Below are positions 1-7,752 of a DNA stretch of 10,537 nucleotides, piece after piece (position 1 is the first letter of the stretch; every line of letters begins with the position of its first letter). The notes below the pieces were generated by a model that worked only from the letters and a program-made list of their open reading frames with translations, had not been told where the DNA came from and did no database searches. A program made the translations under genes and the position numbers. The DNA is taken from NCBI GenBank assembly GCA_003024985.2, contig PXIH01S0047977.1, one strand, 5' to 3'. This DNA comes from Euperipatoides rowelli (lineage: Eukaryota; Onychophora; Udeonychophora; Euonychophora; Peripatopsidae).

Positions 1-20
1 TATTATTATTATTATTACTA
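1..20 (-). repeat. (TAA)n simple-repeat tail of the LINE
   Basis: The first bases are a short TTA-type repeat, reading TAA on the minus strand. They come just after an AATAAA-like hexamer within ATCAATAAACG on that strand (about 25-35). LINE 3' ends commonly carry such short repeats in place of, or next to, poly-A. The window edge cuts it, so its full length and any target-site duplication cannot be seen. Confidence 0.6.
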
Positions 21-185
21 TCGTTTATTGATCACCAAAATATATGTACATTGAAATTCAAATAAAAAAGAGCCCAAAATCAAATTTTCTAACCCAAGAA
101 TGGTTATGAAAATTTTTACAAATATATAGGGTATGATATAAAAACAAAAATCTGAATAAGTTCATTTGTTACATATGATAATGAC

Positions 186-690
186 TTAATATTTTTCATT
201 CACTACTTTCATATAAGATATTATAGGAGATTTTTGCATTCTTACAGTACAAACAGTAGGTGTCCTTAAAAGATTAAATTCTCTAGTAATTCTCCTCGAT
301 TTTTGTCCTTGTGATGGAGGGCAAAAGTTTGGAAAGTTTTCAAGAAACTTAATTGCAAAAGAAATGTGCAATTTCTCCCTCCTATCATGTAAGGACTCTA
401 GTGACAAAATTGATAACGCATGAGTTCTTCCCTGGTAATCCGGACCCATGATTATCCGGATGATTCTATTTTGGACTCTTTGAAAATCACTTGTAAGTTT
501 TTAGTTAGGCCCGGATGCTGCTAAATGGTGATCCATACACTCAAGGATTGATCATATACTCAAAATATATACTGACCTCATTACTCGTTATATTAGCTGC
601 ACAATACTCATCAAATTTACAAAACCCATATAACTTGACAGATCTCTTAAACACCTTAATTCAAGGCACCAAGCTTACTATAAGCTCCCT
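186..690 (-). pseudogene. C-terminal RT fragment of the left-edge LINE
   Basis: The longest clean stretch is 186-449 (87 codons), with the frame open further upstream to about 490. Recognisable segments in order on the minus strand are a KRSVKLYGFCKF-like segment (about 640-680), a segment ending VYGSPF (about 530-560), HPGLTKNL (about 500-520), FQRVQNRIIRIIMGPDY, SLESLHDRREKL and FAIKFLEN, and a C-terminal KSPIISYMKVVN before the stop at 186-188. These match the general pattern of the region after the RT thumb in many invertebrate LINEs (leading to EYxxPVWHPGL, then ERVQ-R, then RREKL-FA). A frameshift near 495 and in-frame stops near 515 and 545 show it is dead. The family assignment comes from pattern memory, not a search. 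Confidence 0.65.
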
Positions 691-729
691 AGCCCACCAT
701 AACCTTCAAACCTCGTCAAAATTCCCCCA

Positions 730-1290
730 AAAAACCCTCAGAAATATCAGAACAACTGCAATAAGTTCTTATTCCACATTTTCTTAATATTATTTTCATC
801 ACAATGCAAAAACATCTTGTATATAAACCCTGGAAATCTCATACAAAATTGTTCTGAAAAGTGAAGGCTCCCTAGTTTCTTGAAATACAAAACGGTGTCT
901 AAATTTCCAAACCACAAACATACATAAATTAAAAAAATTTTGACACTCTTAAGGTAATTTCAGAAATTTAACTCATTGACAACTCGCATACTAGCAGCTC
1001 TGGCAATCTTATTCAAAAAAAATTAACAGTATTTCTTACTGCTTCACACTCCCAAAACAAATGCCATCTTGTTTTACTCTCAACCTTACACAATCCACAT
1101 TGGTCTGTTATATGACCAAGGAAATTCAGACATATCAGTCTTAACCTTTGTAAGCAAAATTCCCAACAAAAACTTTACCATAAAAGTTTCCACAGTAGTA
1201 TGTAGTTTATGTGCTTTTATAACCTTGATATTAACATTCATGTTTCTATAATTGGCAAATTCCAGATCATTATTGTAACCTTTATGAACC
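730..1290 (-). other. C-terminal zinc-knuckle region of LINE-L ORF2
   Basis: At about 1135-1065 on the minus strand the translation reads DQCGLCKVESKTRWHLFWEC. This is a CxxC then HxxxxC arrangement typical of the C-terminal zinc knuckle of many LINE RTs (compare C--C---ET--HLFW-C). Upstream, near 1200-1150, HTTVETFMVKFLLGIL aligns with a matching segment in copy 2. Downstream, FVVWKFRHRFVF (about 900) and further weak pieces to about 740 look like the tail of the ORF. The region is split over at least three frames with stops. The knuckle probably helps bind template RNA in the family. Confidence 0.7.
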
Positions 1291-1304
1291 TTTTATAAGC
1301 GATG

Positions 1305-1823
1305 TTATTTTTGTTGCACAACTTCACTTATTATCAACTCCCTTTTAAACCAATTTTTAACTATATCATCTTTAACATATCCCCTTTGCCTCCAAACTTC
1401 ACGGAATATTGCATTTCCATTCAAGTTTCTAATAATAAAATTGTGAATTGTTGTGAATGCCAATTTATATAAATCTATCAAGCCCAATCCCCCCTTCCTC
1501 ACTGACAATACTACATTACTATATGAAATTACTTTAAATTTTCCAAAGATGTAGTTCTGAATCATAGCCTGAAATCTTTTAAAATCCCCCTTATTTATGA
1601 CTATAAAAGGTAAATAATAAATAAACATGCGAACAATTATTGTATTCACATACTGCACCTTGGACAACCAGCTCATATGTCTACCATTAGAATCTCTCAG
1701 CATCTTCTCTGCCCTCTCTTTAAAAGGCTTGAAACTCTTAGAAAACTGTTGAGACAATGGAAAATTAAAACCCAAAATAAGTTTATTCTCCCCTATTAGT
1801 TTGTACTGCCCCTTTTTGAACAT
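1305..1823 (-). other. RT thumb region of LINE-L copy 1
   Basis: This is the longest open stretch in the window at 172 codons. Landmarks are LILGFNFPLS at residues 15-24 (the post-palm strand that names the element's thumb start), HMSWLSKVQYVNTIIVRMFI at 49-68 (compare the W--R--L-GR---L-K-V helix of LINEs) and KGGLGLIDL at 110-118, a hallmark of L1/Tx1-like RT C-terminal regions. The segment runs directly on from the palm on the same strand. Copy 2 on the plus strand has the matching landmarks LGxxFPL, SWIDKVELINK and KGGFGIIDV, so the two are clearly the same family. The stop at 1305-1307 probably replaces a sense codon. Confidence 0.8.
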
Positions 1824-1904
1824 TATAATGATAACTCTTATTAAAATTAACCAGTGACCCAGTTATTTTAGAAAATGAAATAATTATATCAATAACCCAT
1901 CCAA

Positions 1905-2490
1905 TTCCCTATCAGAAGAAATGAATACAGTTATGTCATCTAAAAATGCTGACATCTTCACTTATACATTAGTACCCCTTATTCTGATCACCTTTATACC
2001 ACCCTCTATCTTAGCAATGAATTCTATTAGATATGAAGAGTATATAGCACTAGATAGAGGTGACCCCTGTAGAATTGATTGCAGTAACTCACTGAAGTTT
2101 CCTACATACTTAAGATTCAAAAAAGCAATCATTTTGCATCTTATAGTACTTATCAAAAGTTTAGTTAGCTTATTACAACCCAAATACTTAAAAGTCAAAT
2201 GTTGTAAATACTCAGTGTTCACCTAATCAAAGGCATGATGAATGTCCAAACATAATATATATCTGTTAATTCCCTTCCTTGAGCAGCTCATTGAAATGCC
2301 AGATGATGCAACAGTATAGCTGTCTGTATTGATCTGCCAATAATTCCCAATACATTTGCTGGCAATAATTTCCCCAACACACCAGTAATTCTACCCAACA
2401 ACATTTTCTGTAATAGTTTTAGATCAATGTTCATCAAAGCTATCGGTGAACTTGACACACCCCTCTTACTTTATTTTTCAACTTTCGAAT
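1905..2490 (-). other. Reverse transcriptase palm of LINE-L copy 1
   Basis: Conserved RT blocks are read in order on the minus strand. The stretch 2447-2292 carries SPIALMNIDLKLL (compare RPISLLN-DYK) and, later, GRSIQTAILLHHLAF. Motif A, at about 2250-2228, is LDIHHAFD with its catalytic Asp, followed at once by a TAG. Motif B lies in 2222-1962 as SILQGSPLSS. Motif C at 1946-1935 reads FLDD, followed by ITVFI. Both catalytic Asp residues of motif C and the first of motif A survive, but stops and frame changes near 2290, 2227 and 1960 separate the blocks. Leu in the second position of motif C is shared with the other two copies in the window. Confidence 0.85.

Positions 2491-2495
<5 letters not shown>

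Positions 2496-2541
<46 letters not shown>
2496..2541. repeat. (TA)23 microsatellite
   Basis: This is an uninterrupted TA dinucleotide run of 46 bp. It lies within the RT of LINE-L copy 1, between the fingers segment and the SPIALMN block. Dinucleotide runs like this expand by replication slippage and need no element of their own. The length points to recent expansion, since nothing breaks it, while the LINE around it is heavily mutated. Confidence 0.97.
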
Positions 2542-2544
<3 letters not shown>

Positions 2545-2559
2545 TTCTCAGCCCATAAA

Positions 2560-3280
2560 AACCCATCTGCATCTTGATCATTCAACAGGGAGTTAAAAAC
2601 ATTTATCAGAAGTTGGAGAACTTCACAAGGGCTCTGGCTATAAAAGGAATAAGTCAATCTATCAGGCCCATGACTGAATGTAACTTCGACTTCACCAGGA
2701 CTCCTTGCAATTCCTACACCGTAAACTTGCTAATACATACTTGCTCCCCCTCCGCCAAGGGTTCTTTCACACATTTTGTTTTAAACCATCTGTATTCAGT
2801 GAACCCATAAAAGTTGTCAAAATCCACTATGCAATCCTTATCAGTTTTTAAATCTGTCAAATCTGTAAGATACCTCTTTTGTGCAAAATCTATGATACCC
2901 TGAGGTGACGTATATATTTCTTGATTATCCTGAAATGAAAAAATGTTTCCAGTAGTCTTCCTTTTTTGAGCCATTTTAAAGTCACCTATTTTGGAGTATG
3001 GAGCAAAACCACAGAATTCTCTGTGCACATTTCTTTTTTTGCATACTCTAAGTATTCAACCTCCTGTTGTAGTACTCTACTTGCCATCTCTTTACCATCT
3101 AAGATCAATTCTTCATATTTCACATATCTTTGCTTAAGTTCAATCTCTATAGATCTATTAATATTCCTTGCCCTCTCCAAATTAATTTAAACAATTTATC
3201 TCATAATAATTTGCCATAACATTTTATCATTCAATCCAACTTTGAATATATGATCTTGTTTTATTCCTGTCAAGTCAGCT
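2560..3280 (-). other. Linker and RT N-terminal region of LINE-L ORF2, decayed
   Basis: Two open pieces are visible. Piece 3180-2986 is a charged, probably helical stretch (RYVKYEELILDGKEMA). Piece 3028-2714 (104 codons) has a lysine-rich part, then NIFSFQDNQEIYTSPQ, then FAQKRYLTDLTDL. The second follows the common LINE pattern of I-x-x-L followed by a T-x-x-x-I helix and an F-Y-x-x-L segment just before the RT fingers. The two frames overlap at 2986-3028, which marks a frameshift. From 2714 down to 2560 the homology continues in shorter pieces. It stops at the (TA)23 repeat. Confidence 0.6.
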
Positions 3281-3981
3281 TCAATATTTTTTTTCCCAGA
3301 CCAGGACAGGTTTAAGCCTATTAAATTTTATTAACACTACTTCTCTATGCCTAATTTCACATATTACCGTCACATGATCGGAGAATAAACAGGGCCCACA
3401 ACCAAGAGAAAACACACTACCACAGTTCTTTTGACTAATAATTCTATCCAACCTATTCGATGAGTCTTTTGCAAATCTATTTTTTAGAAAGTCCAAGTTT
3501 TTATGAACAGTGGCGACATCCATTTAATTATATTTGTCAATCAACAAATCCATCTGAAATTGTGTGTTCACAATGAAATATCCTACCAAAAAACATTGAT
3601 ATTCCATCTCATACAATATTTTTTTGATTACAGAAAACATCATCTTTCTTACTGATGCCACACACGGTATGTGCACATTAAGAAACACATAAATTATATT
3701 TTCATTCTTAATTTTTATGAGCATTATGCGTTCATTTAAATTTTCAACAATGATAAGTTGGTTTGTCAATGCCTTATATACGAGCACCACCATCCCCGAA
3801 TATCCAGAGTTAGTTAAATTTTCAGATACTTAGCTTCGCATTTCCTCCATATTCTCTTAGCGTCAATTCTTTTTCTACATGTTTCCTGCAGAAATATTAA
3901 AGTTGGCATAATCAGAATCAATTTGGAAACTGTTAATGCAGATCTCAGTGATATATTCAATGTTCTCACGTTAGCCACCAT
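3281..3981 (-). other. Endonuclease (EEP/APE-type) domain of LINE-L ORF2, decayed
   Basis: Three open pieces cover the domain. Piece 3981-3814 (55 codons) carries LIFLQETC, matching the LQExH box whose Glu binds metal. Pieces 3793-3524 and 3523-3281 are in the same frame, split by a single stop. The first of these has YVFLNVHIP (compare NVYAP) and FLVGYFI, where a working enzyme has GDFN, so the catalytic Asp and Asn are replaced by Tyr and Ile. The second has NRLDRI at residues 23-28 and FSDH at 47-50, the C-terminal catalytic SDH box. The order and spacing of the five boxes make the family call firm. The lost Asp/Asn, the frameshift near 3815 and the stop at 3524-3526 make the enzyme dead. 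Confidence 0.8.
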
Positions 3982-4151
3982 AAACCAAAAAGTAGCATAG
4001 TTAATTTATTATAAATAGACATTACAAATATATATTAAAAAAAACTTGCAAAACTTCTACAATCACACCATTCTTAAAACAATTTAAATACTCAAAATAA
4101 ACGCTAACCTAATATAGAAAAAGAAAAAATAATTCCACAATTAAACTATTT

Positions 4152-5431
4152 AATATGGTTTCCACTTTTTTTTACCTTTTTCGGAGGATCAATTGACTGC
4201 TCCATAAGATTTTTCTTCCTGGCCCTTGCACTTCTCCTTGCCCTCGGTCCCAACACAAGTTTAAACTACTCCTGTGAGATATACTTTGTTTGCATATCTA
4301 CTCTGAGTCCTAATTAACCACCATGCTAAGATCAATCTCACTATATGCTGGCTTCAAAAATAACTTCTGTACCTGCTCCCCAACTTTCTCCGACAATGCA
4401 GTCACTCTCATCACACTCTCCTCAAGCTTTACAAACTCTATATGTGTACCATGCTCACTGCCCCCACCCCTTTTTTTTTCTTCTTTGTTTTGATTTTCTG
4501 AATTTATTAAATTGTCAGATTCTCTATTTTTTTTTTCACCACCAATTGATTGACTTGTATATCCTGAGAACCACTAGTATCAAACCATTGTAAATATAAG
4601 AATTTGTCTGTATAAAACAAAATGTAACTTTGGTTTTGGATTAATTAAAAAAAAAAAGAGTTTTCCTGTAATCTAAACTTACAATGCAAATAACACATCC
4701 TACAATAAATTTTCTTGCATTCAAAAGACTTGTGCCCTTACTAGTATCAATTCAGTCACACTGGCCTTCTGTCTTTAATCGTTATCAAAACTTTATCTCC
4801 ATTTATTATTAGGATGTGCAGAATTTGATCAATATGATGATCATGCAATGGGGTAGCAAACACCTTTATCACTCTAGTATTTAACTTTAACTCTTCCTCA
4901 ATTTCTACTTTTTCATTTTCAAAAGCAAAAATAAAAATGTACTTATCTATCTCTTTTTCCAAAGCAGTGTAATCATCCTCAAGAGACTACCAGTGTATTC
5001 TCATGTTAAGCCTAGCCCCTATAGCACCCCACTCAGCTGGTATAATGTTATACAGTCCACACACCAATAAATTTGACTCAACCTTTTCTTTTAAACTTTT
5101 ATCCTTGAAATCAATTCCGGTATACTTGTTATTTCTTGGATAATAACGACCTTTAATTTGGTCAAAATTAACAATTTTCATGACATTTCTCCAACTCCTC
5201 ATTGTATAGCGTTAATATTAGCCTATTTGGCATGTAGAGATTTTTTAACTGATTGTTTGCCAATTTCAGCCTTTTCATAAATTTTTTATACTTCGGGGTC
5301 CAACCATGATCTTCCGTCGAGTATTCATCATACGTTTGTGAGTTATTAATTAATTTAATATGCCATTCACTGAATGAATGTTCCTGTGAAGCAAAAATTG
5401 CTGTTAAAGTCGGCCATTTTTGCGCATACAC
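4152..5431 (-). pseudogene. ORF1-like region of LINE-L copy 1
   Basis: This region lies just 5' of the endonuclease ORF, where ORF1 sits in two-ORF LINEs. Two overlapping open stretches start it: 5431-5168 (87 codons), then a second frame from 5202 that stays open to 4756 except for one TAG near 4985. The second frame includes the segments YYPRNNKYTGIDFKDKSL, PAEWGAIGARLNMRIHW and FIFAFENEKVEIEEEL. The layout of charged strand-like segments loosely recalls the RNA-binding half of Tx1-type ORF1, but I do not recognise a definite domain or a clear CCHC knuckle. The last readable piece (about 4265-4152) is very basic, with RARRSARARKK, and ends in TAG. Between them, 4160-4750 is broken and contains T-runs at about 4470 and 4530. 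Confidence 0.45.
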
Positions 5432-5440
5432 TCTTTTTTA

Positions 5441-5737
5441 TTTATTTTTTTTTTAAATAAATTTCCTCTCCAAGGGGAGAAGAAATGTATTTTTTTGGTT
5501 AATTAAATTGACTTTACATTGACTTTAAATTAAATACATAACTGATTGAAACTTGGATAAACAGGTTCCTTGATGTTACCAAGGGCAGCGCACCTGGAAA
5601 AACCCGAGGCGAGCCGCCATAAGCTAGGGAAAAAAAACGTTCCCCAACTGCCCAAGCCGAGGCGTGAACCCGTACACCTCAGCACACGCCCCCGGTTCAT
5701 CATGCGGATGCGAATCCGCTCGACCATGGAACCGAGA
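5441..5737 (-). mobile_element. SINE-A copy 1 (tRNA-derived)
   Basis: On the minus strand this element has a tRNA-like head with an A box (5726-5716, TGGTCGAGCGG) and a B box (5670-5660, GGTTCACGCCT). After these come a body with an 8-T run (5637-5630), a CCTAGCTT block and a second 5-T run (5602-5598). It ends in a hairpin (5482-5465) and an A/T-rich tail. It matches copies at 6568-6836 and 10015-10323 in the same order and spacing. It is the most GC-rich stretch of the window and looks the least decayed. Flanking A/T-rich matches (ATAAAAAGT-like) may be target-site duplications but are too simple to be sure. It lies at the 5' end of LINE-L copy 1. Confidence 0.85.
5716..5726 (-). promoter_or_regulatory. 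Pol III A box of SINE-A copy 1
   Basis: TGGTCGAGCGG fits the A-box consensus TRGYNNARNNG at all 11 positions. The matching B box is at 5660-5670 (GGTTCACGCCT, two or three departures from GGTTCGANNCC). The gap of about 45 bp is in the normal tRNA range. Together they would recruit TFIIIC in a type 2 internal Pol III promoter. Confidence 0.7.
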
Positions 5738-5759
5738 CTTTTTATTTTTTTTATCATTA

Positions 5760-6110
5760 TTTAAAATAAAAAGACATTTAATATCAACTTTATAAATGAT
5801 ATTTCATAATAATATTTTATTATGTATGCAAATATTGGCACTTATATACCAATTGTTTATTACACTTAAATAACAAGTTTTAAAATTATAAATGTTTTTG
5901 TAAAAAAAATATTTTTGAAATTAACATAATGTCCAATAGGAAAGAAAACTGTTGCATCAACGGGCCACAATGAATCTAATAGATCAAAATTGACCTCCAT
6001 GACCTTGGGGACTTTCAATCATAAACTTTTTTATATCTATCAAAAGAGAAGATCATGATAGGAAGATACACAGTGTTGGGGGTTTCTACTTAGTAAAATA
6101 AAGCTGAAAT
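5760..6110. other. AT-rich stretch with no clear gene
   Basis: Up to about 5940 this is plain AT-rich sequence with no convincing open frame on either strand. It could include the lost 5' untranslated region of LINE-L copy 1 (minus strand). From about 5940 to 6110 the base composition changes. Short plus-strand pieces such as FFISIKRE and KIHSV may be the eroded part of LINE-L copy 2 between RT motifs A and B, but this is a guess. I see nothing else here. Confidence 0.4.
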
Positions 6111-6567
6111 TTGAAAATAATTATGTACATATCTGTCAGATCGGTTGCGCCAGAAGTAGGGTTAAAAATAGAAAATGCCATTAGTGGAATTAAATTATAT
6201 GGCAAGGTAGAGACCTATTTGGATGATATTTTGATTTTTGTCAATTCAAAAAGGGAAATAGAGATGGTTCTGAACATTGTAAAGGATTTTGAATGTATTA
6301 CTGGATCAGTGATTAATAGAGATAAATCATATGTATATAATAGCTCGAAAGAAAGATTGGAGAACTGAGTGAATTTCAACGAAGACATGACAAAATTATT
6401 GGGTTGTATTTTCCTTTATGTGATAAAGAAAAATCTATGACAAGGAAAATAACTGAAATTATTGGCAATATTGCAAAATCTACTAACAGTGTTACCTATC
6501 AGTTATTGAGTTGGATAGACAAGGTAGAATTAATTAATAAGATTTCCATCCTAAGAATAATAATTTT
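6111..6567 (+). pseudogene. RT palm and thumb start, LINE-L copy 2
   Basis: The frame from 6111 stays open for 85 codons. ISGIKLYGKVETYLDDILIF covers residues 24-43, with YLDD at residues 36-39 (6216-6227), the catalytic motif C. GSVINRDKSYVY follows as the next strand. After a stop at 6366-6368, homology continues in another frame from about 6395 as KLLGLYFPL-like sequence, then NSVTYQLLSWIDKVELINK, matching the thumb of copy 1 (LGFNFPL, SWLSKV). The coding homology breaks off at the SINE insertion near 6567. The upstream ATG is arbitrary, since the frame is only a fragment. Confidence 0.75.
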
Positions 6568-6836
6568 TTTTAAAAAAAAAAATATATCGCTCCAAAGGGA
6601 GAGATGTCTTCTTTTTATGTTAACGATAATCTTTCTGAAGGAACTTCGTATTTACTTATACAGTATATATTACACTACTACGGTTCTTAAAGAGCCAACG
6701 TTCTGAGTTAAAAATCCTGGCAACGCCAGAGAAAAAATCGTTCCAAAGCTGGCCCAACTGAGTCATGAACCTGAAACATCTCAGCTTATGTCGTCATCCT
6801 CAAATTTTACATCCTGCACGAAACAGATTGCGCCAC
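6568..6836 (-). mobile_element. SINE-A copy 2, inserted in LINE-L copy 2
   Basis: Read on the minus strand, the A box is at 6835-6825 (TGGCGCAATCT) and the B box at 6771-6761 (GGTTCATGACT). A 6-T run (6737-6732), a 5-T run (6714-6710) and a GAACCG block follow. The hairpin is at 6603-6588, next to a T/A-rich tail at 6581-6568. The body aligns with copy 1 through the shared GCTGAGRTGT and GGAACG-T-run segments. The flanks AAGAATAATAATTT (6553-6566) and AAGACTAATATTTT (6837-6850) look like a diverged target-site duplication. LINE homology resumes right after 6837. The head starts only one or two bases before the A box, so the 5' end is slightly short. Confidence 0.85.
6825..6835 (-). promoter_or_regulatory. 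Pol III A box of SINE-A copy 2
   Basis: TGGCGCAATCT is close to the A-box consensus, with one departure at the last G. It pairs with the B box at 6761-6771 (GGTTCATGACT), about 53 bp away. Both boxes have drifted, as expected for an old copy. Confidence 0.55.
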
Positions 6837-7350
6837 AAGACTAATATTTTATATATCATTTGTGGAAATAAGTAACAAACAGCTATAACTGATCCAAAAC
6901 AAATTTCAAAATTTTATTTTTGGTGAATTTAAAACGATTTCTTATAGGAAAGGTATACTTCACGCAGAATAAAGGCGGATTTGGTATTATTGATGTAAAA
7001 GGGATGAATACAATAATCATATATAACACGATTGATAAATATTTCATTAGTAGACCAAATGAGATAGTATATAAATGATGGATTGACAGTTACTTGGGAT
7101 AAGCATTATTATTCATTATAAAATCATTTTAGCCTAATATGGATGGGAGAATTCGCTATAAGGAATATAGAAAGTTTCTATTGGACAATGGTTCATTTTT
7201 TCTCAACAACAGAAATAATAGGGTTGATATTAAGATTTAAAAAAAAATTAAAAATGTATAATATAATGGAGAATTTTGTGGTTAAGTTGTTATTGAGAAT
7301 TTTGCCAAATGATGGAAAATATGGATGAATTGGCGAATAACTGATGATGA
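6837..7350 (+). pseudogene. RT thumb and pre-knuckle segment, LINE-L copy 2
   Basis: The protein homology picks up directly after SINE-A copy 2 as LIFYISFVEISNK, matching MFIYYLPFIVINK of copy 1. It goes on as QNFIFGEFKTISYR (compare QNYIFGKFKVISYS) and KGGFGIIDV at 6971-6997 (compare KGGLGLIDL). Near 7200-7310 the pieces NRNNRVDIKI, NIMENFVVK and LLLRILPN match the segment before the zinc knuckle in copy 1 (NMNVNIKV, TTVETFMVKFLLGIL). At least four frame changes or stops occur. The block ends at the duplicated target site of SINE-B at 7340-7352. Confidence 0.75.
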
Positions 7351-7352
7351 GA
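7340..7352. repeat. Target-site duplication, left side of SINE-B
   Basis: ACTGATGATGAGA here corresponds to ACTGGTGATGGGA at 7740-7752, identical at 11 of 13 positions. Both differences are A/G transitions. The pair brackets the tRNA-like head and the poly-A tail exactly as expected for target-primed insertion. Confidence 0.7.
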
Positions 7353-7366
7353 GAGCCAAGGGGCAG

Positions 7367-7377
7367 TGGTGCAGTGG
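7367..7377 (+). promoter_or_regulatory. Pol III A box of SINE-B
   Basis: TGGTGCAGTGG fits the A-box consensus at all positions. It is paired with the B box at 7421-7431, 43 bp downstream. Confidence 0.75.
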
Positions 7378-7420
7378 GTTAAGCTGCGCTGCTTTGTGTT
7401 CTTGGTGTCGATGCGAGCCA

Positions 7421-7431
7421 GGTTCGAGGCT
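7421..7431 (+). promoter_or_regulatory. Pol III B box of SINE-B
   Basis: GGTTCGAGGCT matches the B-box consensus GGTTCGANNCC at 10 of 11 positions, differing at the last base. It corresponds to the T-loop of a tRNA. Confidence 0.8.
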
Positions 7432-7752
7432 CGTGCTGTCTGACCTTATCAAGTATCTCCCAATTCTCTTTCTTTCAGAAAGATCGGGTGGATAGGGTTC
7501 TTTTCAACCAGTCAGTTTAGTTCTGGACTTTGCATTGTTGAGATATGAATTTATAACGTGAAAACAAGAACAGTATTATGGCTGAACCTTCGGGAGAATT
7601 TATGATCATCAGCATGCAATACGCAAATTGTAAATATTGTAAATAGTGTATGAATGTGTGTAAATGATGAATATAAGAAAAATGAAATGATTCGCCTTAG
7701 CCGTCAGGCGGGCTAGACACACTGGTGTCATAAAAAAAAACTGGTGATGGGA

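Larger units (their letters stand above)
1..700 (-). mobile_element. 3' end of a non-LTR retrotransposon (LINE family distinct from LINE-L)
   Basis: Reading the minus strand, decayed RT C-terminal coding sequence (about 690 to 186) is followed by an AT-rich 3' untranslated stretch and a (TAA)n-type simple tail at the window edge, the usual end structure of a LINE. The C-terminal protein has the pattern of LINEs in which an ErVQ-R-IIxGxDY block leads into a SLxxRREKLxxxFA helix. That pattern is not found in LINE-L, whose thumb is of GGLGL type. The upstream limit is uncertain and abuts the 3' end of LINE-L, so it is probably a 5'-truncated insertion. The left end may continue outside the window. 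Confidence 0.7.
730..3981 (-). pseudogene. ORF2 of LINE-L copy 1: endonuclease / reverse transcriptase, broken
   Basis: This is the remains of the replication protein, about 3.25 kb or some 1080 codons, within the usual L1/Tx1 range. The start is taken at ATG 3981, because the first residues (MVANVRTLN) match the start of a LINE endonuclease (a short Asn-containing strand near the N-terminus). Domains in order are an exonuclease-endonuclease-phosphatase fold, a charged linker, RT fingers and palm, thumb, and a C-terminal CxxC...HxxxxC knuckle. The protein would nick target DNA and copy its own RNA at the nick. The frame shifts near 3815, 3280, 3190, 3000, 2290, 1900 and 1250, and there are scattered stops. 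It is a non-functional relic. Confidence 0.8.
700..5435 (-). mobile_element. LINE-L copy 1: long, decayed two-ORF non-LTR retrotransposon
   Basis: On the minus strand this stretch keeps the order expected of an L1/Tx1-like LINE: an ORF1-like region (about 5431-4152), endonuclease (3981-3281), linker and RT (3280-1900), thumb (1823-1305) and a C-terminal zinc knuckle (about 1135-1065). At least five frameshifts and several stops interrupt the reading frames, so it cannot make its proteins. It is about 4.7 kb, close to full length for the class. Its 5' end meets SINE-A copy 1, and the true 5' boundary is not visible. The 3' end lies somewhere in 690-760, where the unrelated left-edge LINE begins. 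Two plus-strand copies of the same family occur at 6000-7900 and 9225-10370. Confidence 0.8.
7351..7740 (+). mobile_element. SINE-B (tRNA-derived), inserted in LINE-L copy 2
   Basis: The tRNA-like head starts near 7360, with A box TGGTGCAGTGG (7367-7377) and B box GGTTCGAGGCT (7421-7431). A body of about 260 bp follows. The 3' end has two tandem hairpins: TAGCC/GGCTA (7698-7702 with 7711-7715) and GACAC/GTGTC (7716-7720 with 7725-7729), then A9 at 7732-7740. Imperfect 13-bp direct repeats flank it (11 of 13 identical): ACTGATGATGAGA at 7340-7352 and ACTGGTGATGGGA at 7740-7752. Its sequence is unlike SINE-A in the body and tail, so it is a separate family. Its well-kept boxes suggest it is younger than the LINE it sits in. 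Confidence 0.85.

Noticed and set aside
515-787. A 90-codon plus-strand open frame
   Set aside because: It lies opposite recognisable minus-strand RT sequence of the left-edge LINE and the end of LINE-L, and has no domain pattern of its own.
1935-1946. FLDD taken as evidence for a Ty3/gypsy LTR retrotransposon
   Set aside because: No LTR, protease, RNase H or integrase is seen. The endonuclease, GGLGL thumb and zinc knuckle on the same strand identify a LINE.
1921-2226. A 101-codon plus-strand open frame
   Set aside because: It is antisense to RT motifs B and C of LINE-L copy 1, which explain the sequence much better.
4440-4540. T-runs that might be a poly-A tail of a minus-strand insertion
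   Set aside because: They lie inside the ORF1-like region with readable sequence on both sides, and no duplication or promoter head goes with them.
5530-5764. Open frames on both strands with Arg-rich translations
   Set aside because: They coincide with the GC-rich tRNA-like head and body of SINE-A copy 1. SINEs do not encode protein.
7360-7435. A working tRNA gene at the SINE-B head
   Set aside because: The A and B boxes are good, but the sequence does not close into a convincing cloverleaf by eye and is followed by a SINE body, poly-A and a target-site duplication.
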